This document shows positions 47,233-58,540 of a DNA stretch of 64,000 bases, in pieces. Below the pieces are notes generated by a model. It worked only from the letters and a program-made list of their open reading frames with translations. It made no database searches and was not told the origin of the DNA. Source of the stretch: Pseudopithomyces maydicus (taxonomy: Eukaryota; Ascomycota; Dothideomycetes; Pleosporales; Didymosphaeriaceae); NCBI GenBank assembly GCA_026873275.1, contig JANTUC010000010.1, positions 372,001 through 436,000 of the forward strand. Direction: 5' to 3'. Position numbers and translations under genes: made by a program. Position 1 is the first letter of the stretch; each line of letters starts with the position of its first letter.

Positions 47233-47770
47233 GCTGTGAAAGACACCCTACCGACTCACTTACGCCCCGCCACGCGACATACAGATCCGCCCCTGAGATG
47301 GGGCCACTCGTAACTATATGGTCTTTTGGGCTCGATTAACGCACTTTCGCGCGAGAAAAGTTGCGCCGTCCCGCTTCGCACAGGGCGCCTTATGTATCAA
47401 CCAACAAAAAACCGCCCCGAGCAAGGCCAGGCCAAAATAGAATGCAGCCCTACCCCTCAGAACTTGGATACCAAGCCGTGGGGTCCGCAAATCGACCAAT
47501 CAAACAAAGCGATGCTCGGATGAACGAGCGGATCGCATACATCTTGCCTCTCTTAGACTAGTCGCTTGCCTGTGATGCCTTGAACAAAATTGTAAGCCCA
47601 GCCTCGTACACAATATGCTCGTCTCAGCCATCCTTCGCGCAGCTGTCGTTCATTCCTTTCGCATCGTGCCGTTTCTTTTCTGGTGATGACGCACTCTTGT
47701 CCAAACTGATACCCCTCTCTTTTTTGTGACGCTGCAACCCACAATCTAAGGCTTCACACGATAGCCGACC
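47233..47770. other. Intergenic region
   Basis: 538 bp between RRP42 and the next plus-strand gene. No gene seen on either strand. Confidence 0.5.
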
Positions 47771-50283
47771 ATGGTAGTGTGGTGGGAGAACTGTCGAACC
47801 ACCCACTGCGGATTCTGGGTCAATCTTGGTTAGTAGCGCTTGTTGTGTAGGATTCTTACGTCCATTCTGACCTATGCAGATGCTGAGTGGGGCGTTCGTT
47901 CGACCTTGACCTTGCCCACGGAATGGGGACTGATTCTCATTGCCTTCCTCGCCCTTTTCATCAGGCTTGCCGGCTCGTACTTGTGGTCGATAATATGTTT
48001 CATATTGCATCAGACCAACGCGTCGTCGGAGGTTCAGGATGATACCTATCATCAAATTCAACTTGCTCTTCGCAACACAGACACGGAAGCAGGTCTAGGA
48101 TGGAAGTTGTTCAGAGTGGGAGCCGTCCACAAGGGTTCGCGAGCGAACGCCTTCAGTCGCACATACTGGTTGATCGTACTCGCCATGCTGCACGCAAGTG
48201 GCATCGGTATTCTTGGTGGTCTCTCATCACGATTCATCGCCGGCAGCGATGCTGTGCTTGCCGTGAGAGGAGAATGCGGCTGGATGGAGGAAGTAGCTGA
48301 CCCCGGGCCATCGATGCTTAAAGACCCAAAAGCACGCGACTCTTTCAACGCTCTCGTGGTCATGGCGCGTTACGGATATCGGCGCAGCGCGACGTATGCG
48401 CGATCTTGCTATGCCCAAACAAGTGACAACTCGTCCAGCGCTTGCGACATCTACACAAAATCCACCTTACCTTATAACATCAGCTTGGATGCCCCGTGCC
48501 CTTTTCCCGGCAAGGTCTGCAAAGGACCGGCCATGACCTTGGATACAGAATCTCTTCGATCGGACGCTGATCTTGGTATCAACACCTCACCGCAGAACGC
48601 CCTATCGCTGCGTCAGACATGGAGCTGTGCCCCTATTCTGGGAGAGAACTACGCTACGGGGTGGGGTACTGCGGATGATCTTCACATGAAATTCAGCTTG
48701 GGTGGAGGGTGGGATTCTGAAGTGCCGAGGGAGGAGCAACGCATATGTTATCAGTTTGGCACGGATGAAAAGGAGAGAACCGACAAGTTGTTTTGTCTTA
48801 CCAATAGCTCTCTTATTTTTGGAGACGCTCCATACGACATTGCGTAAGTCATGTTGTTTACTCCCACCCACCGCGTTCTGCGACTTGGAGTCCAGACTAT
48901 CTTGGTTCATTTCGAATTGAAACGACGATTGGATTCAAAGCAATGCTATGAATCTGGCTCAGATTTCTGACATATCCCAGGTCTTCCACATCATTCGTAA
49001 ACTACAACGGCAGTTACGCGCCACTAATGGTTCCAAACTCTGATTTCCGCGTTCCAGAAACCGACATCACGTTCCTCGGTCTCACCAACAGAATAGCCTA
49101 CCTTGATCCATCAGAAGATCCATGGTTTACGGCATCAAACATAACTGCGGAAAACTCCTACGGACTCAATAGTTACATGTCGACATATCCAAGATCGTTC
49201 CTCGCATGCACCCAGCGGTACCAACTCTGCACCTCCGATCGCTCCTATTGCTCGCCCTACACGGGTGTGTACGGCATCCCGCACAACGACACGGAAGTAG
49301 CCCCTCTACCGCTAAACCCAACGCAAAAAGCAGTCTGGCAGCTCATGTGGAAGATGGTCTGGTGTACGTACCTCCCCGTCCCTGCCCCCTTTCCCCCCAA
49401 CCAACAACCCCAAAACTAAATCTACCAGACGCCCAATTCAACTTCCAACTCATCTTCATCGGCCGCGAAAACCTCATCGCAAACGACTACCTCTGGGACG
49501 GCGGCAGTCAATTCGGGCTCTCGGCCTCCCTACCCCCAACCCACTGGCGCTCCGAAGTCCAAAACTTCATGAACGTCTCGCTCGCCTCCCTCCAGCGCGC
49601 GGCCCCTCCTTCGCCCAGCCGCCCAAGTTCGACGTCGGGAACCCCGCACCCAACGCCAGCACGAACAACATCCTCGACTTCATCGTCAAGCCCGACACAC
49701 CGCAGATGCAGGCCCTCTGCGACAGCGTCAAGATGCGGTCGAAGGCGCATACGAGTTTTACCGTACTGGGACTATGCCTTTTAATCGGGCTGGGGCTGTT
49801 CATCATGCTTGTGAACGCGGTGCTGCCCAAGGTGGCGATGGTCTGGCAGATGCGCATGGGGAAGGGTGGGTACAAGAGGCTGGAGTGGGTCGAGTCGAAT
49901 GCGTTTCAGCTGCAGCGGATGGCGGCGGAGGGGCGGGGCGTGGGGCCTTGGACCGGGAAGGAGGACGATGTGCCGACATTGGTGAATGGGAGTGATAGGT
50001 TTAATCTTACGGGGATGAGCTTGAGGCAGAAAGGAGGGGGTGATGGGGGAATGCAGGGGAGTGGGTTTTTGGGTATCAGGGTGGGGGTGGCGTGTATGGG
50101 AATGGGAGTGGACATGGGCAGTGGCATGGGCAGGGGCATGGATATGGACATGGACATGGACATGGGGGGTATCAGGTTGTGAGGACGGGGGATGATATTG
50201 AGATGCAGGATCATGTGATCATGAGAGAGGGGACTACTGATTCGAAGGGGGGAACGGGGAGCGATAAGAAGCTTTTGGCGTAG
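47771..50283 (+). CDS. Large membrane glycoprotein, unrecognised (two single-base run errors)
   Basis: Four exons: 47771-47828, 47880-48843, 48981-49363, 49429-50283; 753 residues after adding one base at each of two runs. Layout: a short N terminus (MVVWWENCRTTHCGFWVN), a hydrophobic helix (EWGLILIAFLALFIRLAG), a second hydrophobic stretch (TYWLIVLAMLHASGIGIL), a long Cys-rich extracellular-type region of about 450 residues with many N-glycosylation sites (NSS, NIT, NVS), a membrane helix (TVLGLCLLIGLGLFIMLV) and a cytosolic tail. The tail ends in a Gly/His-rich repeat (GHGHGHGGYQ) and an acidic segment. Frame breaks lie in the C run 49603-49606 and the T run 50066-50070. I do not recognise the family; the style is common among fungal surface proteins of unknown role. 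Confidence 0.75.
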
Positions 50284-50551
50284 GGGATGTGAGAGGGGGA
50301 GAAAGGGGGAAACATGAATGTCTGCTTTACTCAGAGTCTTGTTCCTGTGGTTGTTTAGCATTTGATACCATCTCTTTATGTAATGCATTGAATTATATAT
50401 ATAGTCTCAGAAACCATCACGAACTTCATTCGGCAAAAGAAAAGTATCAACTCAGCTCTCTCGCTCCCTCCCTACCTCTCTCTCACACAAACAGTCCAAA
50501 ACTTTTAGCTAGCTAGACACACCAAGAAAAAGAAAAGGAAAAAGAAAACAT
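50284..50551. other. 3' flank of the membrane glycoprotein gene
   Basis: Pyrimidine-rich patches and an AGAAAAGG-type purine tract; no gene. Confidence 0.4.
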
Positions 50552-50712
50552 ATACACGCCAGGATTCGAACCTGGGTCTCCCACAATAGTCGCTGCAATT
50601 CATACAACCCAAACCTAAATCTTAACATTTCTGTGGATCTCTGTGACTGTGTTTTCTGCTGACAAAGTCGTTCTGGCTGGCTGTGGGCGTCTTACCGCTA
50701 GACCACGTGTCC
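50552..50712 (-). pseudogene. tRNA-like element with a ~90-nt insertion in the anticodon arm
   Basis: On the minus strand the 5' part reads GGACACG-TG-GTCT-AGCGGTA-AGAC-G-CCCAC and the 3' part GTGGG-AGAC-CCAGG-TTCGAAT-CCTGG-CGTGTAT. D stem, anticodon stem (CCCAC/GTGGG) and T arm pair perfectly; the acceptor has one mismatch (G2-A71) and one wobble. Between the two anticodon-stem strands lie about 99 nt instead of a 7-nt loop. The usual T33 is missing after CCCAC, so I cannot name the anticodon. It is either a tRNA with an unusually long intron or a tRNA pseudogene split by an insertion. Confidence 0.5.
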
Positions 50713-51776
50713 TGGTGTTTTATTGATGGATAATGTGCGAGTATTGTGGTATATATATTCATAGAGAGAGAGCATGTTGAAAAGGTAAGGTAAGAGTATG
50801 CTGGTGAGGGTGTGTGCCCAGGGCTAATTACTAGCTATTGAATCGTGAGCACGATTCATTGTAGTGATGGAAAGAGCGATTGGGCTTTACATAAAGCTTA
50901 ACCTTGCTTGCACAGAGAATAACGATAAAAGTAACTTTACGAATAGGTATATTAGATCTTTCAGCTCAGCTCAAAATAACCCGAGTTTTCCTTTGTTTTA
51001 ACACAAAACGATATCATACAAAAGGATAACTTAGTACATGTATATCCAGGCATTCAGCAACCCACCTCCGAGCAAACAGTACATTGGTTCATTCCTAAGC
51101 GTATCTGCTTACAATCTATTATCCCAAGGGAGCTTTGTATGCATCTATAATAACAAAGGAATCCTAGACTCAAGATAGGGATCAGCGGCGCACTACACGC
51201 ACACTTTACCACTATTTCAATTCATTCTACATTCTTTCTAAAATAGCTGAGAAGTACTAATGAAGTTTGGTATGTGTGATCTCGATTTGAGTTAGATTGG
51301 AAGACTACGAGAGAGGGGAGTGATGGATGATTTTTACATGGCTACATGAATGTAATGAATAAGTAAGTGAGCTGACTCGAGCGCGAACTCAACATGGAGA
51401 GATGTGTGGGGTGGTGAAATGGCGATGAAGTTGGTGGATGGCATATCGATGGTGATTTCGAGAGTATGGATATGGATTCTATGATGGATGGAAGTCTAAT
51501 GGTGAGGAAATGCTGAGGCACGGATGGTCATTAGAAGAAGATGTATTGAAAAGAATTGGATTTCCGGTAGTAGTATTGCAAGGTAAAGAGCATATTGGAC
51601 GACTGCCCTAGTTCGAAGTTTGAACGATCGTAACACTCGACCCATCAGTGAAGCCTTTTCAGCTCCCACAACCCACAAGCCAAGAACCACAGACCTCATT
51701 CCAAAAACCCGCCCTCTCGTCCAACATGCACCACCGTACATCCTTCCTTACCCTTGCTCCTACCCCTTCGTCTTCT
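50713..51776. other. Intergenic, AT-rich
   Basis: About 1.06 kb, no gene seen. It runs to the 3' end of the phosphatase-like gene. Confidence 0.45.
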
Positions 51777-53603
51777 CTAAACCCTCTCCACCGGCTCCAC
51801 CGGCCTCCCCATCGCCGCCTCAATCGCCTCGAAACTCCCCCTCTCACTCGCGCCCCCTCCTTCTGCCTCAACTCCCAGCTCCCCACCCTCTCATGCGGCA
51901 CCCTTCTCGGGGCGGCGGCAACGCCCCCCACGACGCTCGCCACCCCCGCCGGCGCGACCCCGTTCTTGGGTAGATTGAGGTCCGCGTCGGAGGCCAGCTT
52001 TGCGGAGCCCTTGAAGCCCCCAAGGGAGGACGACTTTCGCCCTCTATCCACGCGGTGGAAGCGGATCCCGCCGAGGAGCATGGCGCCTGCGAAGAGGAGG
52101 CCTGCGACTGCGAGGGTGACGACGGCGCCGATGACGCCGGCTACCGTGGGGGATATCTTTTGCTTTGCGCCCGCGGGGCCGATGAGCGAGACGTTGACGG
52201 TTGGGTCGTCGACGGCGTAGCAGTAGAAGGCCGGGGAGCTACAGGCGTCGCACCAGTCGCTAAGCTGGTTCATCATGACGCGCTGCATGTTGGAGGAGAA
52301 GTCGCGCCAGGTCATGTCTGTTCTGGAGGGGCCGTTGCGGAACATGGAGTAGGCCTGGGGTGCTGTGCCGTCGTAGTCGTCGGAGCCGTTGTGGTAGGAG
52401 AAGCGCACCCACATGTTGTCTTCGCTGTCGGCTTTGGCCTCGCCGCGGGTGAAGAGCTCGAAGACGAGGGCTGAGGCGAAATCGGGGATGGCGTGCCAGC
52501 GCTCTGTGTGCTGCTGGTAGTCGACTTCTGCGATGGAGAGGAAGGAGAGGATGGGGTCGAAGTCGCCGAAGAAGAGGGTTAGGGGCTGGGAATCGCCGTT
52601 GATGAGGCCGTTGGTTGCGTTGCCGCCGTTTTTGATGACTTCCTGGAAACGGCCGAGGACGAGAGCTGCGAGAGTCTTGCCGGACATGGCGCGGTAGGTG
52701 GACACATAGTCGTCATCTGCGGAGACATTGCCGTAGCGGTACCATGCGTCTTGGTTGGCGAGGTAGCGGACTTTGTCTAAAACACCAGCGTTTTCCTCAC
52801 TCGTGAGGGCATCGAAGGTCGACTTGTCGTGCGTGTAGTGGTAGGTGAGGGCATCATAAATGCTGAATGCGTTTGAATAATCTCTTAAATGAGAATATCA
52901 GTTTCAGCGCCACGATGGAAGACAACATATTAGAAACTCACAGCATCGCTTTATCAGGAATATCCCCTCCGAACCAATCCAAGCTCAAGCTCTGGTAGAA
53001 GTCCTTCTCCGCCGCTTGCGTGTTCAAATACTGCTCTGTGATCTCATAACTCGCGCTCTCTAGCCTTGCCGCAGGACAAGCATCATGTCCATTGATATAC
53101 ACGGTCTGATAATCTGCGTCGCTGAGGGCCTGAATATTGGCATACTGGTACCCGCCCAAAGGATAATCAACGGGGCCCTCAGAGCGATTGCCCAGGAGGC
53201 CAGTGGCATCAGCCCATGGCCCATTTCGCGTGTCGTTCAAACTCGAAGGCGGATACAGGCCCTGCATAAAAGCCTGGGCCGAGGCAATGAGGTGTGGTCT
53301 ATTCAAGGTTTGGATCAAAAGCTGGTCGGGGTCCAATTGCGCTTGCGACATGCCGGCGATAGGACGGGAGCCCAAACGGGTCGACCCAGACGTCTCATCA
53401 ATGTACCTCCCTCTGAAGTTGCTGCCCAGCTCATGCATCTGTTGGGCGCCCAAAGCAGTAAGAAGCTGGGTTCCGGAGCGGACCCACGGGGTACTTTCGC
53501 CAGAGCGGACGAAAGCCACGGTCCCGTAGGTGTTGATTTCGTTTCCGAAGCTCTGCGCCTGGACAGCGCGAGCCATGACGGCGCCAAAGAAGATGGCCAG
53601 CAT
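51777..53603 (-). CDS. Histidine acid phosphatase-like membrane protein lacking both catalytic histidines (one base missing near the C terminus)
   Basis: Two exons, 53603-52942 and 52883-51777; 589 residues when one base is added. Start MLAIFFGAVMARAVQAQS is a signal peptide. The fold is branch-2 histidine phosphatase, but the RHGxRxP signature reads RSGESTP, so the nucleophilic His is Ser, and the distal HD reads GDFDPI, so the acid His is gone as well. The ectodomain has N-glycosylation sites and Cys pairs (DWCDACSSPAFYCY). After it comes one membrane helix (VAGVIGAVVTLAVAGLLFAG) and a basic cytosolic tail. The tail shifts frame in the plus-strand C run 51853-51857; one more base gives the ending GSFEAIEAAMGRPVEPVERV. 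Likely a surface protein that binds rather than cleaves. An ATG 50 codons upstream would add a poly-Cys stretch and is rejected. Confidence 0.83.
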
Positions 53604-55184
53604 AGTGACGATGGGGCCAAGCGGAGAGCAGCAGCAGCAGCAGCAGCAGCAGTCGCAAGTCAAGCTGTACAGTGACCAGAGGGACTCGAGTACAAGGCTG
53701 GATGGGCATCCATACTTAACGCGCAGGGCCAGCTCCTGCACGCGACCACGCATGCATGCCAGGCACGTCTTCGACCGTCACAGCCGGCTTATCACCATGC
53801 CTGCAGCTCACGGCGGAGGCTTTGTTCACCTCCAAGCTCGTACTCCCCCGTTCGTCTTTGAGCTCTTTCTTGCGGGGTAGCTGCCCAGGTGAACCCTAGC
53901 TCCAGCACCAGCACGCCATTGGACAGAAGCGGCGCTGGGCAATGACGGCTGCACGAGGATTGGATGGAGCCGACGGCCTTGTTGCCTTGGGATCAGCGCC
54001 GCCGTGGAAGGTTGCAGAGCACACCATCGCGTGAGTTGGGAGACAAAGCCTGGTAGCATTCCATCATCATCGAAGCCGGGTGCATCTTGGTGCTGGGCTC
54101 GTGAATTGAATCCGGCAGTCCAGGTGTGGAGAGGAATGGACGCAACATCGACCTACAATGTATGTATAGTGAGTGCCACACATACATCTCAACTACATGG
54201 TACAGTCATACGGTACCGGCATCTACCATCGGTTGTACCCAGGAATGTATGTCGTGAGGTGAGCCAACATTCATGGATTCAGCCCCAAGCCCCCCTCGTA
54301 TCTGCCCGTCTTATCGCACATCAGCTTATCGTCCCCAACCCAGTCTAGCTGCATGATTGATTGCTTACTGCGGTACCGTACGCCTTTCCATCATGGAGAT
54401 CCAATCCATGTGACAGCCACCAAGCTGGAGCCCTGGAGCCCTGGCGCCCTCGCCGGGTGGCTGGTCATGTCCCGTCATAATCCCGCGCCTGACCCTGAAG
54501 GATTGTGTATTACCATGACGTGTGGACGACGGCCGAGCTCCGGCCACCGATACTTCCCCAACTCTCCCACCCCGCCCGTGCCGAGGCGTCCGACGGACAT
54601 GCCGCTCCGCTGCACACGCTTTCTGTTGACTGCCGACATGCACTTGGACTAATGTCGGTTTTCTTTGAGCATGCAAACTTACAATCTCTCTCTATTGTTG
54701 AGTGGTTGCCCAGACCCGCGCTGTCGGGTGTCGCACATGGCTGGGTAAACGTACCATGGTTCACAAAGCATGACACTTAGACTACATCTTGGGTACACTG
54801 TGTCTAGCCTTGTCTATCACCCAGAGCGAAAGCAGACACGACGACATGTCAATGCAGTCAATGCAGTCAATACAGTCCTCTTCATGTACTTCTCTTTTTC
54901 AGTTGTCATATGTGCACACACAGAGATACGTTGATATGTATTTTAACAAGGTTATTAAATCTTCGTACTGTCAAATAGCTGCGCAGGTTGGCAAAGGTAA
55001 ACCCATGCTGCATCGAGCCAGTCCAACCGCTAGGCCTGTTGAAACTCCGCCCAAGCTAATGACTTATTGCTACACCATCCTCAAAATCCGTGACGGTTTT
55101 GTGTCTCCTGCACCAGCACGCCCCTTTGCGCGTCTAAAGCGTAATCCCACAATGATATATCCTTTCCTTTTCCCTGTCCAGAAA
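53604..55184. other. Intergenic region
   Basis: About 1.6 kb between the phosphatase-like gene and the 3' end of ACL1. A short CAG/CTG repeat lies at 53629-53652, just upstream of the phosphatase-like start. No gene recognised in the rest. Confidence 0.5.
53629..53652. repeat. GCA trinucleotide repeat
   Basis: Eight CAG/GCA units in the leader of the phosphatase-like gene, 26 bp upstream of its start codon. Confidence 0.9.
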
Positions 55185-57419
55185 TTACATTTGTACCTCA
55201 ACACGTCCCTCAGCTCCCGGTGCGCCGCCCTGGGTAAGGGAGGGGAGGAGGTAGGTGATGTCATCCCAAGGATGCCTGTAAAGACCGGTCCTCAGCCTCT
55301 TCTGGTCGAGGAAGTGAGCAATCAGACCAATCGAACGACCGAGCACGAAAAGACCGTTGAGCACACCCATGCGGAGGTAGTCCTCAGCCTCCTCGGAAGA
55401 GAAAGCGCCGCAGTTGCGCATCAGGTCAACGAAGCAGACAGCAATGCAGCCGTCGACGTTGAGAATGAGGTTGTCCTTCTTGGAGGTTGTCACGCTCTCA
55501 ACGGCAAGAGCGTAGTCGAGAAGCTTGCTGCTGGGGAAGTTCTTCTTGACGAACTCCTTGACGAGCTCGACACGGAGATCGGGGTTGTTCCTCGACTTGA
55601 TCCTGTGACCAATACCGGGGACTAGAATCTGTTAGCTGCGGACTCCGGCAGGTGACAGACATGACTTACTGAGCTTGTTCTCCTTCCTCATGGTGTCAAC
55701 GAAATCACGGGGGCTGAGACCCTTGTCGAAAGCCCTTGTGAACTCATCGGCGGCACCGTCAAGGGCACCACCGAAACGGGAACCGATGGTCAAGAGACCA
55801 GAGACCAAGGCGCTGATGAGATCCTTACCAGCACGGGTGGTGATGATGGTGTTCATGGCACCAGACACGGCGGGACCGTGATCGGCAGTCAACATGAGCA
55901 CCATCTCCAAGAAGCGGCTGGCGTAGTCGGGCAGACGGCGACGGAACCAAAGCAGCGACATGACACCACCGATTCCAATGTTCTCCTTGAAGACGTCGGA
56001 GATGGGCATACCGGCGTAGAGAAGCTCCTGACCACGGTCGTCGGAAATGGTAGAGATGAAAGCAGCGGGCTTTCGGATGAGACCAAGCTCCTGAGCCCAC
56101 GAGTAATCGATGGGGATCTTGGGGACAGCGGGCTCGGGCTTGGGCTTGATGGTGCCCTCCTTGACCAACTTCTGGTAGACCTGAGCAAGGGTCTGGGGAA
56201 GCTCCTCGAAGGTCTCGGGAACGTAGATACCACCCTCCCTCATGGTCTTGTTCTTGGTGGCAGCAGTCTCGAGCTGAGAGTTGGCGAACGAGCCAGCGTG
56301 ACCGAACTGAACCTCAGTCTTCAGCATACCGGCAACGGTACCGATAGCCCAGGCAACAATGGGCTTGGTGATCTGGCCAGACTTGACAGCCTCGATCACA
56401 CGGTACTCCTCGACACCACCGACCTCACCGAGCAGCACAATGAGCTTGCAGTCGGGATCGGCCTGGTAACGGAGCACGTGGTCGATGAAGGTGGTACCGG
56501 GGTACCTGTCACCACCAATGGCGACACCCTCCAACACACCGTCGGTGGTGTTTGCAATGATGTTGTTCAACTCGTTGGACATACCACCGGACTTGGAAAC
56601 GTAGCAGACGGATCCAGGGCGGTAGAGCTTGGAGGCAACGATGTTGTCCATCATACCACCAGTGTTACCGATCTTGAACGATCCGGGCTTGATACCACCG
56701 ACCGTGGCGGGGCCAATGATGGTGACACCCTTCTGCTTGGCAACGTACAGGATTTCTCGGGCACGCTGGAAAGGATGTCAGAATGGCACAGGAGAAATAA
56801 CAGAAGTCAGGACTCACTCGCTCAGGGACACCCTCAGCAATGATGGCAATCGACTTGATCTGGGGGTACTCCATCAACTCCATGGTGGACTGGAAGACGG
56901 AACGGGATGAGGCGAAGTTGACAACGGTGTCAACGTCTGTGTGCTTGGCCATGGCCTTGCCGACGTCCTGGTAGACGGGCAGAAGAGTCTCGCTGGTTCC
57001 CCAGTACCTTCACCGTCGTTAGCATTCCGCATGCTGGAGCAGGGTGATTTCTTGGCAAACGCACATCTTGCTCACGAACTGACCGCCGAAGGTGTAGATG
57101 ATACCGGCCACGGAGGGGGTCTTGCGCTTGCAGATGAAGTCGAAGTCGAGCATGCCCTGCACGGCACGGGGCTGCAGTCCGCTGTTCCACCGTCAGTGGC
57201 ATGTCCCCCCTTGACCGCCTTTTTGCGGCATGGAGCTTCTCGGAGGGCTTACTAGACGAAGCATCGTGTCTTCGGGTGGAAGAGGGTGTGCGAGGCAGGC
57301 GGGCTCAGGGGCCGCGAGGGAGCGGCAAAACGCTGGATGTTGTCGTTGGCAGAGAGGTTGTTGCTGGAGGCAGCGGCCTGGGCAGGGGCGGCCCCGTTGA
57401 CGGGCGCGGCGGAAGGCAT
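55185..57419 (-). CDS. ACL1: ATP-citrate lyase subunit 1 (CoA-ligase alpha-like plus citrate-synthase-like domains)
   Basis: Five exons: 57419-57253, 57181-57065, 57007-56818, 56765-55670, 55621-55185; 668 residues, all phases consistent. ACL cleaves citrate to acetyl-CoA and oxaloacetate in the cytosol, feeding lipids, sterols and acetylation. The CoA-binding part has IIGPATVGGIKPGSFKIG and VCYVSKSGGMSNE; the phospho-histidine loop is TEVQFGHAGSFAN. The C-terminal third is citrate-synthase-like (HGPAVSGAMNTI, VPGIGHRIKSRNNPD) and ends DITYLLPSLTQGGAPGAEGR. The N-terminal leader (MPSAAPVNGAAPAQAAA) is a low-complexity extension common in fungi. It diverges from ACL2, its partner subunit. Confidence 0.96.
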
Positions 57420-58540
57420 GTTGGCCAGAGCAGGTTCAGCAGGCTATCAATCGGGGGAAAGAAGGAGCCTGTGGGTGGTAGAGGGGTCAGCGGGGGTGCA
57501 ATTGATGGCAGCGGTTGCTGGTGTTGGGGGGAGCCGGGTGCTGACAGCGAGGGCTGAGGCCAGTATGGCAGAAAAAAATAGCGAGTAGCGGCGCTGCTGG
57601 GCTGGCAAGCACGCACGCGAGAGGAGGGAAGGTGGGTGGGAGCAATGGGCCCAGCGAGGGCGAGCACACTGACCTTATTGAGGGTTGCGCCAGATGCTGG
57701 GAAGGGCAGAAGCTGACGCAGGGCGGGATGGAGGGGAAATGAGAGAAGAAAGGCGTGGTGTTGCTCCCCGAAGAATTGGGCGGTCCTGTGTTTTCGGCGT
57801 TGAGGTCCCTGCACTTGTCTGCTGGATTTGTTGGGGTATGGCCGAGCTCGCGCGCTAGGCCGGGTTCCGATGCGGTGAACGGGGAGCCGACTCAGTTGCC
57901 AACACCACAACAGCGGGCGGGCGAGGTTGGACGGGCGGTTGCTGCGGCCGTACAGCATGTACAGAGGCCCAACGCCGCATTCCAACGCGTGCCGGGCGTC
58001 TCTGCTGGCACAATGGCATGCATCGCTGCCCGCGGGTGCGTGGAGGGGTCGCCATCCAACTCCGATGCCCCTGCGGGCCGCGCGCCCCTGATTGGCCCAA
58101 AAGGACCCGCATCACCGACTTCCTGCACGGCCCTCCCCAACCTGGCGCCGACGCTCAACACGCAAAAAACATACAGACCGCCGTTCCCCACGCCCTCAAT
58201 TGCTGCTGTTCTGCCGTCCTGCACTGCCCGTCCCGTCTCTTTATCTTCAGGACTCGTCTGTTGCCGCTCAACCAGATTAGGTACGTCCCAGCAGAATCTC
58301 CCTCCGCCCTCCTCTTTCTCGTGCCCGCTGCTAGCTGTCCGGTTGAGTTGGCCCGGCGCTTTTCGATAAAAGCCAGCGAGGGTAATTCCGGCTCGCTTTC
58401 GGCCTACGAGACGCTGGCAAATTTGTTACACGCCAGCGCGCCTCGACCGTCGATAAACCACCCGTCCCTCTCGTGTCCCAACTTGCCCTGCTCAGGAGTA
58501 AGCACTCACCCAGCTACAGTCCCATCTCTTCTCAAGCAAC
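57420..58540. promoter_or_regulatory. Shared 1.1-kb promoter of ACL1 and ACL2
   Basis: The two subunit genes start on opposite strands from this GC-rich region, which would give matched expression. No separate gene is seen; open frames here are compositionally biased and overlap. A 5' untranslated intron for either gene is possible but not provable. Confidence 0.8.

Noticed and set aside
53604..53753. Upstream ATG that would give the phosphatase-like protein an eight-cysteine run
   Set aside because: The cysteines come from translating a CAG/CTG microsatellite, and the next ATG begins a clean signal peptide.
55878..56843. A 321-codon open frame on the plus strand
   Set aside because: It is the antisense shadow of ACL1 exon 4, whose protein family is certain.
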